This document shows positions 8,448-16,050 of a stretch of 36,602 nucleotides of DNA, one piece after another. The notes beneath the pieces were generated by a model that saw only the letters and a list, made by a program, of their open reading frames with translations, had not been told where the DNA came from and ran no database searches. Origin of the DNA: Fibrobacterota bacterium (lineage in GTDB: Bacteria; Fibrobacterota; Fibrobacteria; UBA11236); NCBI GenBank assembly GCA_028287505.1, contig JAQBPN010000091.1, positions 1-36,602 of the forward strand. The letters run 5' to 3'. Made by a program: the position numbers and the translations under genes. Numbering within the stretch: the first letter of the stretch is position 1; every line of letters begins with the position of its first letter.

Positions 8448-10247
8448 TCAGAAATGGGAAGGCGTCTTGCCCGGGAACTTGATGATCCCCAGGTCGGCGA
8501 GCTTGGCGCCATAGCGATCGCGCAAATACGAGCCGATCTCGTCCGCCGTCGTCAGTTTGAGGACGTCTTCGCTGCAGACGCGGGCTTCTTCGAAGGATGT
8601 GGAGCGGATCAGCTTCTTCATTTCAAGCAGCACGCCCGGTCCCATGGACAGTTCGTCGATGCCCATGCCGATGAGCACGATGGCGGCGAAGGGATCGCCG
8701 GCCATTTCCCCGCACACGCAGACCTGGATGCCGTGGCGTCTCGCGACCTCGATCACGCTCTTGATCTGGCGCCACACCGCGGGGCTGTTGGGTTCGAACA
8801 ATTCCGCGATGCGCTCGTTGGCCCGGTCCACCGCCAGGGTGAATTGGATCAAATCGTTGGTGCCGATGCTGAAGAAATCCACTTCCCGGGCCAGTTCGTC
8901 GGCCATGACCACGGCGGAAGGCACCTCCACCATGCAGCCGATCTCCAGCTGCGCATTGTAGGCGATGCCGTCCCGATCCAATTCCCGGCGCACCTCGTCC
9001 AGGATCTTCTTGGTTTCCCGGATTTCCCAGAGGTTCGAAATCATGGGGAACATCAGGCGGATGTTGCTGTAGGCCGTGGCGCGCATCACCGCCCGCAATT
9101 GGGTCTTGAAGATGTCCCGGTTGTCCAGGCAGACGCGGATGGAGCGCCAGCCCATGTAGGGATTGAGCTCGCCGGCCATTTTAAGGGCCGGAACCAGCTT
9201 GTCCCCGCCCGCGTCCATGGTCCGGATGGTCACGGCTCTGGGGCTCATGCGCTCGCCGATATACTTGTAGGCCTGGTATTGCTCTTCTTCGCTCGGCATG
9301 TCCTCGCGGGTCAGGAACAGGAACTCGGAGCGGTAGAGGCCGACCGAATCCGCGCCGTACTGGAGCACGCTTTCCACTTCGATGGGCAATTCGATATTGG
9401 CGGACAACTCGATGTACTTTCCGTCCGTGGTGACCGGCTCCAGATCCCGCAGGGTGGAAAGCTCCCGCTCCATGGCGAAGAAGGCGGCCTTCTTGATCTC
9501 GTATTCCTTGATGTCCCGGAGGGAGGGATTCAGGATGATGAAGCCTGCGGTGCCGTCCAGGATCACGGTCTGGCCGGGCTCGATGTCCAGGCCGGACAGG
9601 GAGATGCCGGATACGGCCGGGATCTCCAGGGAGCGCGCCAGGATGCTCACATGCGAGGTCTTGCCCCCCACTTCCGTGGTCAGGCCCAAAGTGTTCTTGC
9701 GGTTGAACTGGGACAGCACGGAGGGCGTCAGGTTCCGGCTCATGACGATCACGGGCTCGGGCACGTCCAGATAGGAAAGGTTGTTCTCGCTCAGCATGAG
9801 GATGTCGATGACGCGGGTGGCCACGTCCCGCAGATCGCTCATGTGATCCTTGAGGAAGCCGCCGCTCATGTTCTCGAAGCGCTCGGCCAGGGAATTGATG
9901 CGCGCGCTGTAGGCGTATTCCGCGTTGTGCAGGTTTTCGTGGATGTCCTTGATGACCGCGTCCACGATCTCCACGTCCTGGAGCATCATCATATGGCTGT
10001 CGAAGATGCGCGCTTCGTATTCGCCCACGTCCCCGCTGATGCGGGTCTTGATGCCGAGGATCTCCTTATGGGCCTTGTCCAGGGCGCGCTTGAGGCGGGC
10101 CACTTCCTGTTCCACTTTTTCCGGGGGAATGACGCGCTTCTTGACGATGCGGTCTTCCGGATGGAGCAGATACGCCGGGCCGATGGCGAACCCGGGCGAA
10201 GCGGGAACCCCCTGCAGCACCACGCGCTTGGGCTTGGGACCAGACAT
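8448..10247 (-). CDS. ptsI: PTS enzyme I (PEP-protein phosphotransferase)
   Basis: Takes phosphate from phosphoenolpyruvate and passes it to His15 of HPr, the first step of the phosphotransferase relay in the cytoplasm. The 599 residues are normal for plain enzyme I. There is no N-terminal GAF domain, so it is not the PtsP paralogue. The active His is His199 in GGKTSHVSILAR, the PEP-site Cys is Cys512 in VCVCGEMAGDP, and the PEP-binding segments YRSEFLFL and GTNDLIQF are intact. The start ATG (10245-10247) has AGGAT just upstream and lies 9 bp after ptsH. No EIIA, EIIB or EIIC gene is in the window, which suggests a regulatory rather than a transport role, with components elsewhere not excluded. 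Confidence 0.96.
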   Translation of the reverse strand: MSGPKPKRVVLQGVPASPGFAIGPAYLLHPEDRIVKKRVIPPEKVEQEVARLKRALDKAHKEILGIKTRISGDVGEYEARIFDSHMMMLQDVEIVDAVIKDIHENLHNAEYAYSARINSLAERFENMSGGFLKDHMSDLRDVATRVIDILMLSENNLSYLDVPEPVIVMSRNLTPSVLSQFNRKNTLGLTTEVGGKTSHVSILARSLEIPAVSGISLSGLDIEPGQTVILDGTAGFIILNPSLRDIKEYEIKKAAFFAMERELSTLRDLEPVTTDGKYIELSANIELPIEVESVLQYGADSVGLYRSEFLFLTREDMPSEEEQYQAYKYIGERMSPRAVTIRTMDAGGDKLVPALKMAGELNPYMGWRSIRVCLDNRDIFKTQLRAVMRATAYSNIRLMFPMISNLWEIRETKKILDEVRRELDRDGIAYNAQLEIGCMVEVPSAVVMADELAREVDFFSIGTNDLIQFTLAVDRANERIAELFEPNSPAVWRQIKSVIEVARRHGIQVCVCGEMAGDPFAAIVLIGMGIDELSMGPGVLLEMKKLIRSTSFEEARVCSEDVLKLTTADEIGSYLRDRYGAKLADLGIIKFPGKTPSHF

Positions 10248-10256
10248 GCTATCCTA

Positions 10257-10523
10257 TCAGTCGTATTTGAAACGGGAAAGGAAAAGCGCTTCGATGGCCG
10301 CCAAGGCCTCGGCCTCGTCGGGGCCTTCCGTCTCCACGCGGATGACGGCTCCCGGTTCGGCGGCCAGCAGCATGATGTTCATGATGCTTTTGGCGTTGGC
10401 GCGCATCCCGTCCTTGATGAAGATGACGTTGCTCTTGTATTTGGTGGCCGTCTCCACGATCAGGGCGGCCGGCCGGGCATGGATGCCGGAATCGTTGATG
10501 ACGGTAAGTTCTATGGTGACCAT
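10257..10523 (-). CDS. ptsH: HPr phosphocarrier protein
   Basis: An 88-residue HPr. His15 lies in SGIHARPAA, the site phosphorylated by enzyme I. Ser46 lies in RANAKSIMNI, the site phosphorylated by HPr kinase, and both match the standard HPr numbering exactly. The ATG at 10521-10523 was chosen because it gives the normal length and the canonical MVTIEL start. Longer frames only add basic filler overlapping the GH57 gene. It starts 5 bp after the GH57 stop and ends 9 bp before ptsI, so GH57, ptsH and ptsI are almost certainly one transcript. hprK is in the same cluster (14274-15290), so dual His/Ser control of this HPr is likely. Confidence 0.97.
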   Translation of the reverse strand: MVTIELTVINDSGIHARPAALIVETATKYKSNVIFIKDGMRANAKSIMNIMLLAAEPGAVIRVETEGPDEAEALAAIEALFLSRFKYD

Positions 10524-10528
10524 GGCTT

Positions 10529-12661
10529 TCAGGCTCCCTCTACGAATTGGATGGACAGGGCGGCCGCGCCTTCGGCCCCGGGTGCGAGTTTCAAATCCCA
10601 AACGGGTATCAGGACGGTGCCCTGGTACACCCGCTCATAACCGCCTTCGGATTGGCTGACGGTTTCAATTGCGTCCCGCCACGCGCGACCGGCGCCCGGG
10701 AACCTGGCTTCGCAACGCAGCTTAAGCCATTCATCGGTGATCTTCACCCGCGTGGCCCCGGTCATCTCGCCATGGGAGGCAAGGATGTCCCGTTGCAGTT
10801 CGCTCGCCGGTTTGCTTCCGGCCGAGGCGGGAAGCTCCCACTCGATGTATCGATCATGGGCGTTTCCGGCCAAAAGGCAGAACAGGGCTTCGCTGCCGAA
10901 ACGGAATTCCACCGGGGCTTTTCCGGAGTTGGTCACGGGATTGGTGAACTTCCATTCCACCCGCAGATTGGGCGAACCCTTCTCCAGGATGATGGACTTT
11001 TCCACGCCGATCACGGTTCCGTCCGGGGTCTTGGCGATCCCGAGAAAACGGACCTCCGTTTCCTTGGGGCGGCGCTCCAGCACCGTTTCCTTGGCTTCGA
11101 ATTGCAGGGCGATGGGATAGTCCTGGGTGGCGTACTCCTTGAAGGTGGCGCCGGGCTTGAGATACACATCGGACATGGAGCGGCGCTTGCGGCGGTCGTA
11201 GATGAGGTAACCGCGGAGGTTGGCCTCCTTCTCGCCCAGGGTATTCTCGAGCTTGGTCCCCGCTTCGCCCTTGCCGCCGATCAGCTCATGATACGCCTCG
11301 TATCGCCGGGTCAGCGTGTCGGTAAGGTTGATGCCGGTGTCCTTGAGCCAGAACTGATCGATCTCGCCGCCATGGGTGATGCTCAGATAGACTTCATGGG
11401 AGTTGAGCGTGTACTCCAGCTTGCCGTCGCAGTTCCAATCCGTGATCTCCCACAGCGGGTCTTCCTTGGAGGCGAACAGGCCCACGTCCAGCAGGCGCTG
11501 GGCCTGGATGAGCTGGCGGTACAGGGCGAAGCGGAGATGAGGCAGGTACAGCCCGCCGAAAACGCCATGCCAATACGCGCAATTGCACTCGGATTGCCAG
11601 ATATGATCCTGGGCCTGGTTCTTGACCTTGGCAGGCAGGGTGCTTTGCAGGCGATCGTAGACCCGGGACAGGCGGATGCCCTGCTTGTGGATCTGGTTGC
11701 TCTCGGAGTACTTGTTGAAGAAATTGCGCCAGAAGGTGCCGCGCAGGAACTTGACGGAATCATCGCCGTCGACTTCCGCCAGGATCTTCTGGGCGCGGCG
11801 GAATTTGCCGATATCGTGGGCATCCTGGGCCCAGACCATCATTTCCTGATAGGACGCGGGCGGCAGATACACCAGCCCCAGGTTCTTTTCGGGCTTGAGG
11901 CCCGCTTCCAGCGGCACCACGCGGATCCGATCGGAAAGGCCTTCGATTTTTTCGAAAAAACGGTGCAGCCAGCGGTCCGTGTACACGGTGTGATGGGTGC
12001 CCGGCCAATCGCCGAACTTCTCGCCGTCGTCCCCGAAAACCACCTGTACGTCACCGCCGTGATCCAGGGCAAGCAGGGTGTCCGTCACTTCGTCCACGGA
12101 ACGGAAGGGGATGTAATCCCGCACCACGTCGTGGATGGGAAAAAGCTTCAGGGTATGGCCCTGATCCTCGGACATGAAATAGCCGTCCATGTCCGCGTCG
12201 GTCTTCCCCACCATCTTGAAATGGCTGCCGTCCAGGACCACGTATTCCAGGCCCGCCTCCGAGATGGGTTTGACCAGGGTGGGCTCCCAGACGCGTTCGG
12301 CCAGCCAAATGCCTTTGGGCGCGGTGCCGAACAGGCGCCGCACCGAGTCGGAAAGCTTCTTCAACTGGCCGATTTTATGGGAGTCGGAAATCACCGGCAG
12401 GATGGGCTCATAGAAGCCGCCGCCCAGGATTTCCAGCTGACCGCGCTCCACCAGGCCGCGCAGGCCGGCCAGATATTGCGGGCGCTTGGCCTCCAGCCAA
12501 TCCAGCAGGATGCCGGAGAAGTGCATGCTCATGCGGATCTTGGGATGGGAACCGAGCACGTCCAGGAACGGACCGTAGGCCTGGTTGAACGCCCGTTCGA
12601 AAATGAAGTCGAAATTTCCCACCGGTTGGTGGTTGTGGATCGCCCAGTGGAGGTTGATCAT
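10529..12661 (-). CDS. GH57 4-alpha-glucanotransferase / amylase-like enzyme
   Basis: Glycoside hydrolase family 57 enzyme acting on alpha-1,4-glucans (glycogen or maltodextrin). The family includes 4-alpha-glucanotransferases and alpha-amylases. The 710-residue protein opens with HWAIHNHQPVGNFD. The nucleophile Glu122 lies in GIWLAERVWEP, and the acid/base Asp lies in VFGDDGEKFGDWP (Asp211 or 212). After the catalytic barrel (to about 310) come regions matching DUF1925 and DUF1926, the two C-terminal domains of the Thermococcus litoralis glucanotransferase type. There is no signal peptide, so it is cytoplasmic. It begins 10 bp after mlaD and ends 5 bp before ptsH, an unusual place for a glucan enzyme. 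Transferase versus hydrolase cannot be decided from the sequence alone. Confidence 0.9.
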   Translation of the reverse strand: MINLHWAIHNHQPVGNFDFIFERAFNQAYGPFLDVLGSHPKIRMSMHFSGILLDWLEAKRPQYLAGLRGLVERGQLEILGGGFYEPILPVISDSHKIGQLKKLSDSVRRLFGTAPKGIWLAERVWEPTLVKPISEAGLEYVVLDGSHFKMVGKTDADMDGYFMSEDQGHTLKLFPIHDVVRDYIPFRSVDEVTDTLLALDHGGDVQVVFGDDGEKFGDWPGTHHTVYTDRWLHRFFEKIEGLSDRIRVVPLEAGLKPEKNLGLVYLPPASYQEMMVWAQDAHDIGKFRRAQKILAEVDGDDSVKFLRGTFWRNFFNKYSESNQIHKQGIRLSRVYDRLQSTLPAKVKNQAQDHIWQSECNCAYWHGVFGGLYLPHLRFALYRQLIQAQRLLDVGLFASKEDPLWEITDWNCDGKLEYTLNSHEVYLSITHGGEIDQFWLKDTGINLTDTLTRRYEAYHELIGGKGEAGTKLENTLGEKEANLRGYLIYDRRKRRSMSDVYLKPGATFKEYATQDYPIALQFEAKETVLERRPKETEVRFLGIAKTPDGTVIGVEKSIILEKGSPNLRVEWKFTNPVTNSGKAPVEFRFGSEALFCLLAGNAHDRYIEWELPASAGSKPASELQRDILASHGEMTGATRVKITDEWLKLRCEARFPGAGRAWRDAIETVSQSEGGYERVYQGTVLIPVWDLKLAPGAEGAAALSIQFVEGA

Positions 12662-12671
12662 GCGGCTGCTT

Positions 12672-13577
12672 TCAGAAAAGATTCACGTTTACGTCCAGCC
12701 CCTTTTTCTCGATATGGCGGAACAGCGAGTCCGCGCTGTTCAACGTGCCGCGAAGCTCCAGGTAGAACGTGGAGTCGTTCAGCATCGCCCCGAGGGTGCT
12801 GTTGCTCGAATTGACCTTGGCCAACAGGCGGTTCATCTCGTCGGCCACGCGATCGGCTTTTTCCACCACTTCGCGCAGCTTGCCGGAGACTTCCTGGCCG
12901 TTCTGGATGATATTCTTGACGGGAACCTCCTGATCCTTCAGGAGGATGTGCACGCGGGAACTCGCATCTTCGAGATTGGCGAGGCTGTGCTTGACCTTGG
13001 GGTCGATTTCGGTGATGAAGCTGTTCAGGCGGGTGCTGAGTTCCTCGGTCTGGCTCACCACGTTGTTGAAGGAGGCCACGAACTCGGGCTTGCCCACCGT
13101 GCTGTCCATGATGTTGCGCAAGGAATGCACCAGGGTCTCCGATTCCACGAACACTTCCCCGGCCACCCCCATGGCTTCGGCGATGCCGGCGTCCAGGTTG
13201 CCTTCCAGCTCCGCGCCGGTGGGCCAATACTCGGGGGATTTGCCCAGAAGGATGCCGATTTGGCGTTCGCCCATCAGGCCGATGTTCTGGATGCGCACGT
13301 CGGAATCCTTGGGCAGCCTCAGGCCGCGGTCCAGCTTCAGGTTCACGCGGACCTTGTTGCCCTGGAGTTCGATGCCTTGCACCTTGCCCATCTTCACTCC
13401 GTTCACCTTGACCGGATCGCCGTCCTGCAAAGTGGACACCTGGGAGAAAATCACATGATAGTTGTCCGATTTACGGCCCGGCACGGTCTCTTTAAGGAAA
13501 TAAACCCCGAAAAGAAGGATCAACAGGGACAGAATGACGAACAGTCCCACCACGATGTTGTTTTTGCGGTTGGTCAT
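12672..13577 (-). CDS. mlaD: MCE-domain (MlaD-like) lipid-binding protein
   Basis: Substrate-binding subunit of an Mla-type phospholipid transporter, anchored in the inner membrane with its MCE domain in the periplasm. The 301-residue protein has an N-terminal transmembrane helix (about 7-28), then an MCE domain (about 39-113: VIFSQVSTLQDGDPVKVNGV, then GKVQGIEL and QIGILLGK). A long helical C-terminal part (about 125-300) has heptad-like Leu/Val spacing and probably forms a helical tunnel or stalk. It is longer than E. coli MlaD (about 183 residues), as is common for MCE proteins outside Proteobacteria. Its promoter would have to lie in 13578-13735, since the next gene upstream faces the other way. 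The likely permease partner, mlaE, is at the far end of the cluster. Confidence 0.9.
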   Translation of the reverse strand: MTNRKNNIVVGLFVILSLLILLFGVYFLKETVPGRKSDNYHVIFSQVSTLQDGDPVKVNGVKMGKVQGIELQGNKVRVNLKLDRGLRLPKDSDVRIQNIGLMGERQIGILLGKSPEYWPTGAELEGNLDAGIAEAMGVAGEVFVESETLVHSLRNIMDSTVGKPEFVASFNNVVSQTEELSTRLNSFITEIDPKVKHSLANLEDASSRVHILLKDQEVPVKNIIQNGQEVSGKLREVVEKADRVADEMNRLLAKVNSSNSTLGAMLNDSTFYLELRGTLNSADSLFRHIEKKGLDVNVNLF

Positions 13578-13637
13578 GTCCTACTGCCGGCAACCTGGAA
13601 CGGCGCCGGCGGAAACCTCCATTTTCCTTTATTATCG

Positions 13638-13645
13638 CAAATATA
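13638..13645 (-). promoter_or_regulatory. Candidate -10 box for mlaD
   Basis: Read on the minus strand this is TATATTTG, in the AT-rich patch 13618-13655 between mlaD and the opposed small gene. It fits the TAnnTTTG form known from Bacteroidota and relatives. The implied 5' leader is about 55 nt. No convincing upstream TTG box is visible at the expected distance. Confidence 0.4.
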
Positions 13646-13735
13646 GCTTATTGAGTGAAGGGAAAAGACGGAGCAGAGGTTTCCCCGCGGCGGATCGTAC
13701 GCGTCAAACGATTGAAAACCCAGGAGACTGCCGCC

Positions 13736-14272
13736 ATGCGCATCGCCATTCTGCTCACTCTCGTTCCCATGCTGGCCTCGGCCGATCCAGCCTTCGCCTT
13801 TCCGGACCGGGAACTGCGGCTGCCCGCTCAAACCGCCTTCGCGACTCCGGAAACCGCTCCCGGGCAGGCCGCGGCCGCTCCGCTTCGCTGGTCCCGGCCC
13901 GCTTCGCTCGGTCTCGAAAGCGGCCTTGGCCTTGCCCTGGGCGGAGCCGCCGCCGCTATTGGCTTCTATTCCACGGTCGGATCCGCGCAATCACTGGCAG
14001 GTTTCGGGACCTCGGTCGGAATCGCCGGAGTGGCGGGCGGACTCGGAAGCGGCATCGGCGTTCTGCTGGGGGGGCACGCCGCGGGCCGTCGGGGATCGGC
14101 CGCCTACACCCTGATGGCTTCGCTGGCGGGCCAGGCATTGGGGGGATTCGCCGCGATGAAGTTGTACGAATCCATGGATGGGGCGACCGGGGACACCCCA
14201 ATCTGCGTGGGCGTGGCCTTCACGATACCGACGTTACTCGGGGCGCTGGCCTACAACCTGAGCGGGAACTGA
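13736..14272 (+). CDS. Small Gly/Ala-rich exported membrane protein, unknown
   Basis: A 178-residue protein I do not recognise. ATG at 13736 has AGGAG 9 bp upstream. The first 21 residues look like a signal peptide (ending AFA). After a Pro/Ala-rich stretch come about four Gly/Ala-rich hydrophobic segments (roughly 56-77, 83-112, 121-141 and 155-174), reminiscent of glycine-zipper helices. It is the only plus-strand gene within the first 20 kb and interrupts an otherwise co-directional cluster. Its stop is separated by a single base from the hprK stop, so the two transcripts converge with no room for a terminator. It may be a later insertion into an ancestral hprK-mlaD junction. Confidence 0.75.
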   Translation: MRIAILLTLVPMLASADPAFAFPDRELRLPAQTAFATPETAPGQAAAAPLRWSRPASLGLESGLGLALGGAAAAIGFYSTVGSAQSLAGFGTSVGIAGVAGGLGSGIGVLLGGHAAGRRGSAAYTLMASLAGQALGGFAAMKLYESMDGATGDTPICVGVAFTIPTLLGALAYNLSGN

Positions 14273-14273
14273 A

Positions 14274-15290
14274 CTACTCGTAGACTTCCGTCGACAATCG
14301 GGTCAGCGAATTCAAGCGGCTCTTGTTCTTCATGGTCTCGATGAGCTTCTCGTTGAAGAGCTTGGCCGCGTCGATTCCGTTCATCTTGAGCAGCATGTTC
14401 ATGGCGATGACTTCGGAAATCACCGTGATGTTCTTTCCCGGGGAAATGGGGATGATGACCTTGGAAACCGGCACTCCGATGACGTCCGTGGTCAGGGGAT
14501 CGAGGCCCGTGCGCTCGTAATTCTCCCCGTCCCGCCATTTCTGGAGCTCCACCACCACTTCCACCTTCTTGGTGTTGCGGATGGCGCGGATGCCGAAAAG
14601 CTTGCCCACGTCCACGATGCCGATGCCGCGGATCTCCATGTGGTGGCCCAGGATCTTGTTGCCCTTGCCGATGATGGAATGCCCTTTGCGGATGAGATGG
14701 ACGATATCGTCCGCCACCAGGCGGTGGCCGCGCTCGACGAGGTCCAGCACGCATTCGGATTTGCCTACGCCGCTTTCCCCTACGTAAAGCATACCCACCC
14801 CGTACACGTCCACCAGGGAGGCGTGCACGGAGCAATAGGGCGCGAACCAATCCTCGAGGATGTCCTGGACTTCCGTGCAGAAATCCAGGGTTTCCCGGGA
14901 GGTGGTGATGATGGGGACGTTCTGGGTGAGGCACATCTGCAAGAGCTCCTCGTGGAGCCCGGCGTTATGGGTCAGCACCCACAGCGGCGAACGGTAGTCC
15001 TGGAGCCGGGCGAAAATCTCCCGGCGCTTTTCCGCGCCCACGGATTCCAGATAGGACCACTCGGTGGTTCCGATGATCTGGACGCGCTGGTACGAATAGA
15101 CGCCGGTGAATCCCGCCAGGGCAAGGCCCGGGCGGTGCAGGTTGGCTTCGATGATTTCCGTGCAGAGGGAGGACTCGGGAGTCTTCAGCGTCAGGGACAA
15201 TTCGTCCTTGAACTGATAATAGAAATCCCTCACGGGGAGGGATCTCTTTCGGTTTATTTCGAGACGGTTGAATTCGATGCTATCGGGCAA
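14274..15290 (-). CDS. hprK: HPr kinase/phosphorylase
   Basis: Phosphorylates and dephosphorylates Ser46 of HPr, coupling metabolic state to PTS-based regulation. The 338-residue length is normal. The N-terminal domain (about 1-135) is followed by the kinase domain, with Walker A GESGVGKS (171-178), the acidic pair VADD (192-195), the HPrK signature HHMEIRGIGIVDV (216-228) and the C-terminal loop ISPGKNITV (282-290). The start is TTG (15288-15290). The next in-frame ATG falls deep inside the kinase domain, so TTG is the only sensible start. It follows hpf by 15 bp. Presence with HPr-Ser46 argues that the Ser-phosphorylation switch works in this organism. Confidence 0.95.
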   Translation of the reverse strand: MPDSIEFNRLEINRKRSLPVRDFYYQFKDELSLTLKTPESSLCTEIIEANLHRPGLALAGFTGVYSYQRVQIIGTTEWSYLESVGAEKRREIFARLQDYRSPLWVLTHNAGLHEELLQMCLTQNVPIITTSRETLDFCTEVQDILEDWFAPYCSVHASLVDVYGVGMLYVGESGVGKSECVLDLVERGHRLVADDIVHLIRKGHSIIGKGNKILGHHMEIRGIGIVDVGKLFGIRAIRNTKKVEVVVELQKWRDGENYERTGLDPLTTDVIGVPVSKVIIPISPGKNITVISEVIAMNMLLKMNGIDAAKLFNEKLIETMKNKSRLNSLTRLSTEVYE

Positions 15291-15305
15291 ATTTGGCTCA
15301 GTGCC

Positions 15306-15629
15306 TCATTCCGCCACGAGCGCCGACGTAGGTACGGACTTGTGGATCTTCAATTTTTCATTCTCTTTCTTCAGTTGCCGTTCGACCTTGTCCAGCATGC
15401 TTTCGATGGCCTTATACATGTTGTCTTCTTCAGCGTGCGCGCAGACTGTCTTGTCCAGGACCTTGACGATTATTTCCGCCCTCCTGACTCCGCTCTTTTC
15501 CGCGTCCAATATCACGTGGGCGCCGGTGATGGAGTCGTTGAACTTTTCGATTTTATTCAGGCTTTCTTTCAGACTGGCATGAAGTTGGGGGGAGGCATGG
15601 AAATGCCGCGCGGTTATCTGAATCTTCAT
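15306..15629 (-). CDS. hpf: Ribosome hibernation promoting factor, short form
   Basis: Binds the small ribosomal subunit between the mRNA and tRNA sites to silence or dimerise ribosomes in slow growth. The 107 residues match the short (HPF/YfiA-type) form, with MKIQITARHF at the start, a central AEIIVKVLDKTVCAHAEEDN strand-loop and DKVERQLKKENEKLK near the end. It lacks the extra C-terminal dimerisation domain of the long form. The ribosome site AAAGGAG lies 6 bp before the ATG, one of the best in the window. Its place just after rpoN is the same as in Proteobacteria, but here a 421-bp gap separates them, suggesting its own promoter. Confidence 0.94.
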   Translation of the reverse strand: MKIQITARHFHASPQLHASLKESLNKIEKFNDSITGAHVILDAEKSGVRRAEIIVKVLDKTVCAHAEEDNMYKAIESMLDKVERQLKKENEKLKIHKSVPTSALVAE

Positions 15630-15782
15630 GTGTTTCTCCTTTGAAGAAGAGCCTCCGTGCCGGTGGTCGGAAGCGGGGTTACCCGATAATTAATCTACAT
15701 AAATGGTCCGCGAGGGGGTGAGCACTTTGCCGTGCCGTTTTTGCATGGTCGGGGCGGGCCGAACCCGTTAGTGTCCTGTAAT

Positions 15783-15820
15783 GTTCCCCCCAGCAAAAAC
15801 CATCAAACCCAGAGGGGAAC
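15783..15820. repeat. Inverted repeat with flanking 8-bp direct repeat
   Basis: GTTCCCC (15783-15789) pairs perfectly with GGGGAAC (15814-15820) across a 24-nt loop. TGTAATGT occurs both at 15777-15784 and at 15831-15838, bracketing the hairpin. GTGTCCT (15771) and AGGCAC (15824) could extend the stem imperfectly. Role unknown. Confidence 0.55.
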
Positions 15821-15930
15821 GAGAGGCACATGTAATGTATCTTACGCGACTAGTACGGATTTTGTCAAGCCGTTCCTGCGGCCATTTTCTTCCCGGAAAA
15901 GTTTCCCCGCCCCTGCCTCCAGTCCGCTGA

Positions 15931-15992
15931 TTTCCCGGCACTTAAGGCGAAAAAGCTGGCAGGGGGTTTGCGAGTGCCGGGAAAATCCCGGT
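15931..15992. repeat. 12-bp perfect inverted repeat with competing hairpin
   Basis: TTTCCCGGCACT (15931-15942) pairs perfectly with AGTGCCGGGAAA (15973-15984) across a 30-nt loop. The 3' arm can instead fold locally as CCGGG-AAAAT-CCCGG (15978-15992). The two folds exclude each other, as in attenuators or riboswitch-like leaders. It lies about 60 bp past the rpoN stop. Confidence 0.65.
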
Positions 15993-16050
15993 TTAACCAT
16001 CCGGTTCCCGAAAGTGACGGTGCCGTCCGGATCCGGCCGGACCCAAAACT

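Larger units (their letters stand above)
15630..16050. other. Structured 421-bp gap between rpoN and hpf
   Basis: No convincing gene lies here. All other same-strand junctions of the cluster are 76 bp or shorter. The gap holds two long inverted repeats (listed separately), a GC-rich hairpin right after the rpoN stop (GTCCGG at 16025-16030 with CCGGAC at 16037-16042) and an AT-rich patch (15682-15704) that could carry the hpf promoter. None of the hairpins is followed by a T tract on the minus strand, so a plain intrinsic terminator is not evident. A separate regulatory region or a small structured RNA is possible. Confidence 0.6.

Noticed and set aside
8454-12814. Two long plus-strand open frames opposite ptsI and the GH57 gene
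   Set aside because: Both are antisense shadows of genes with intact catalytic motifs, and their translations are His/Gly/Asp-rich without recognisable domains.
15721-15736. A sigma-54-like promoter before hpf (GGCACGGCAAAGTGC on the minus strand)
   Set aside because: The GG and GC elements are 11 bp apart instead of the required 10, and the -12 part is poor. It is tempting because rpoN is next door, but not supportable.
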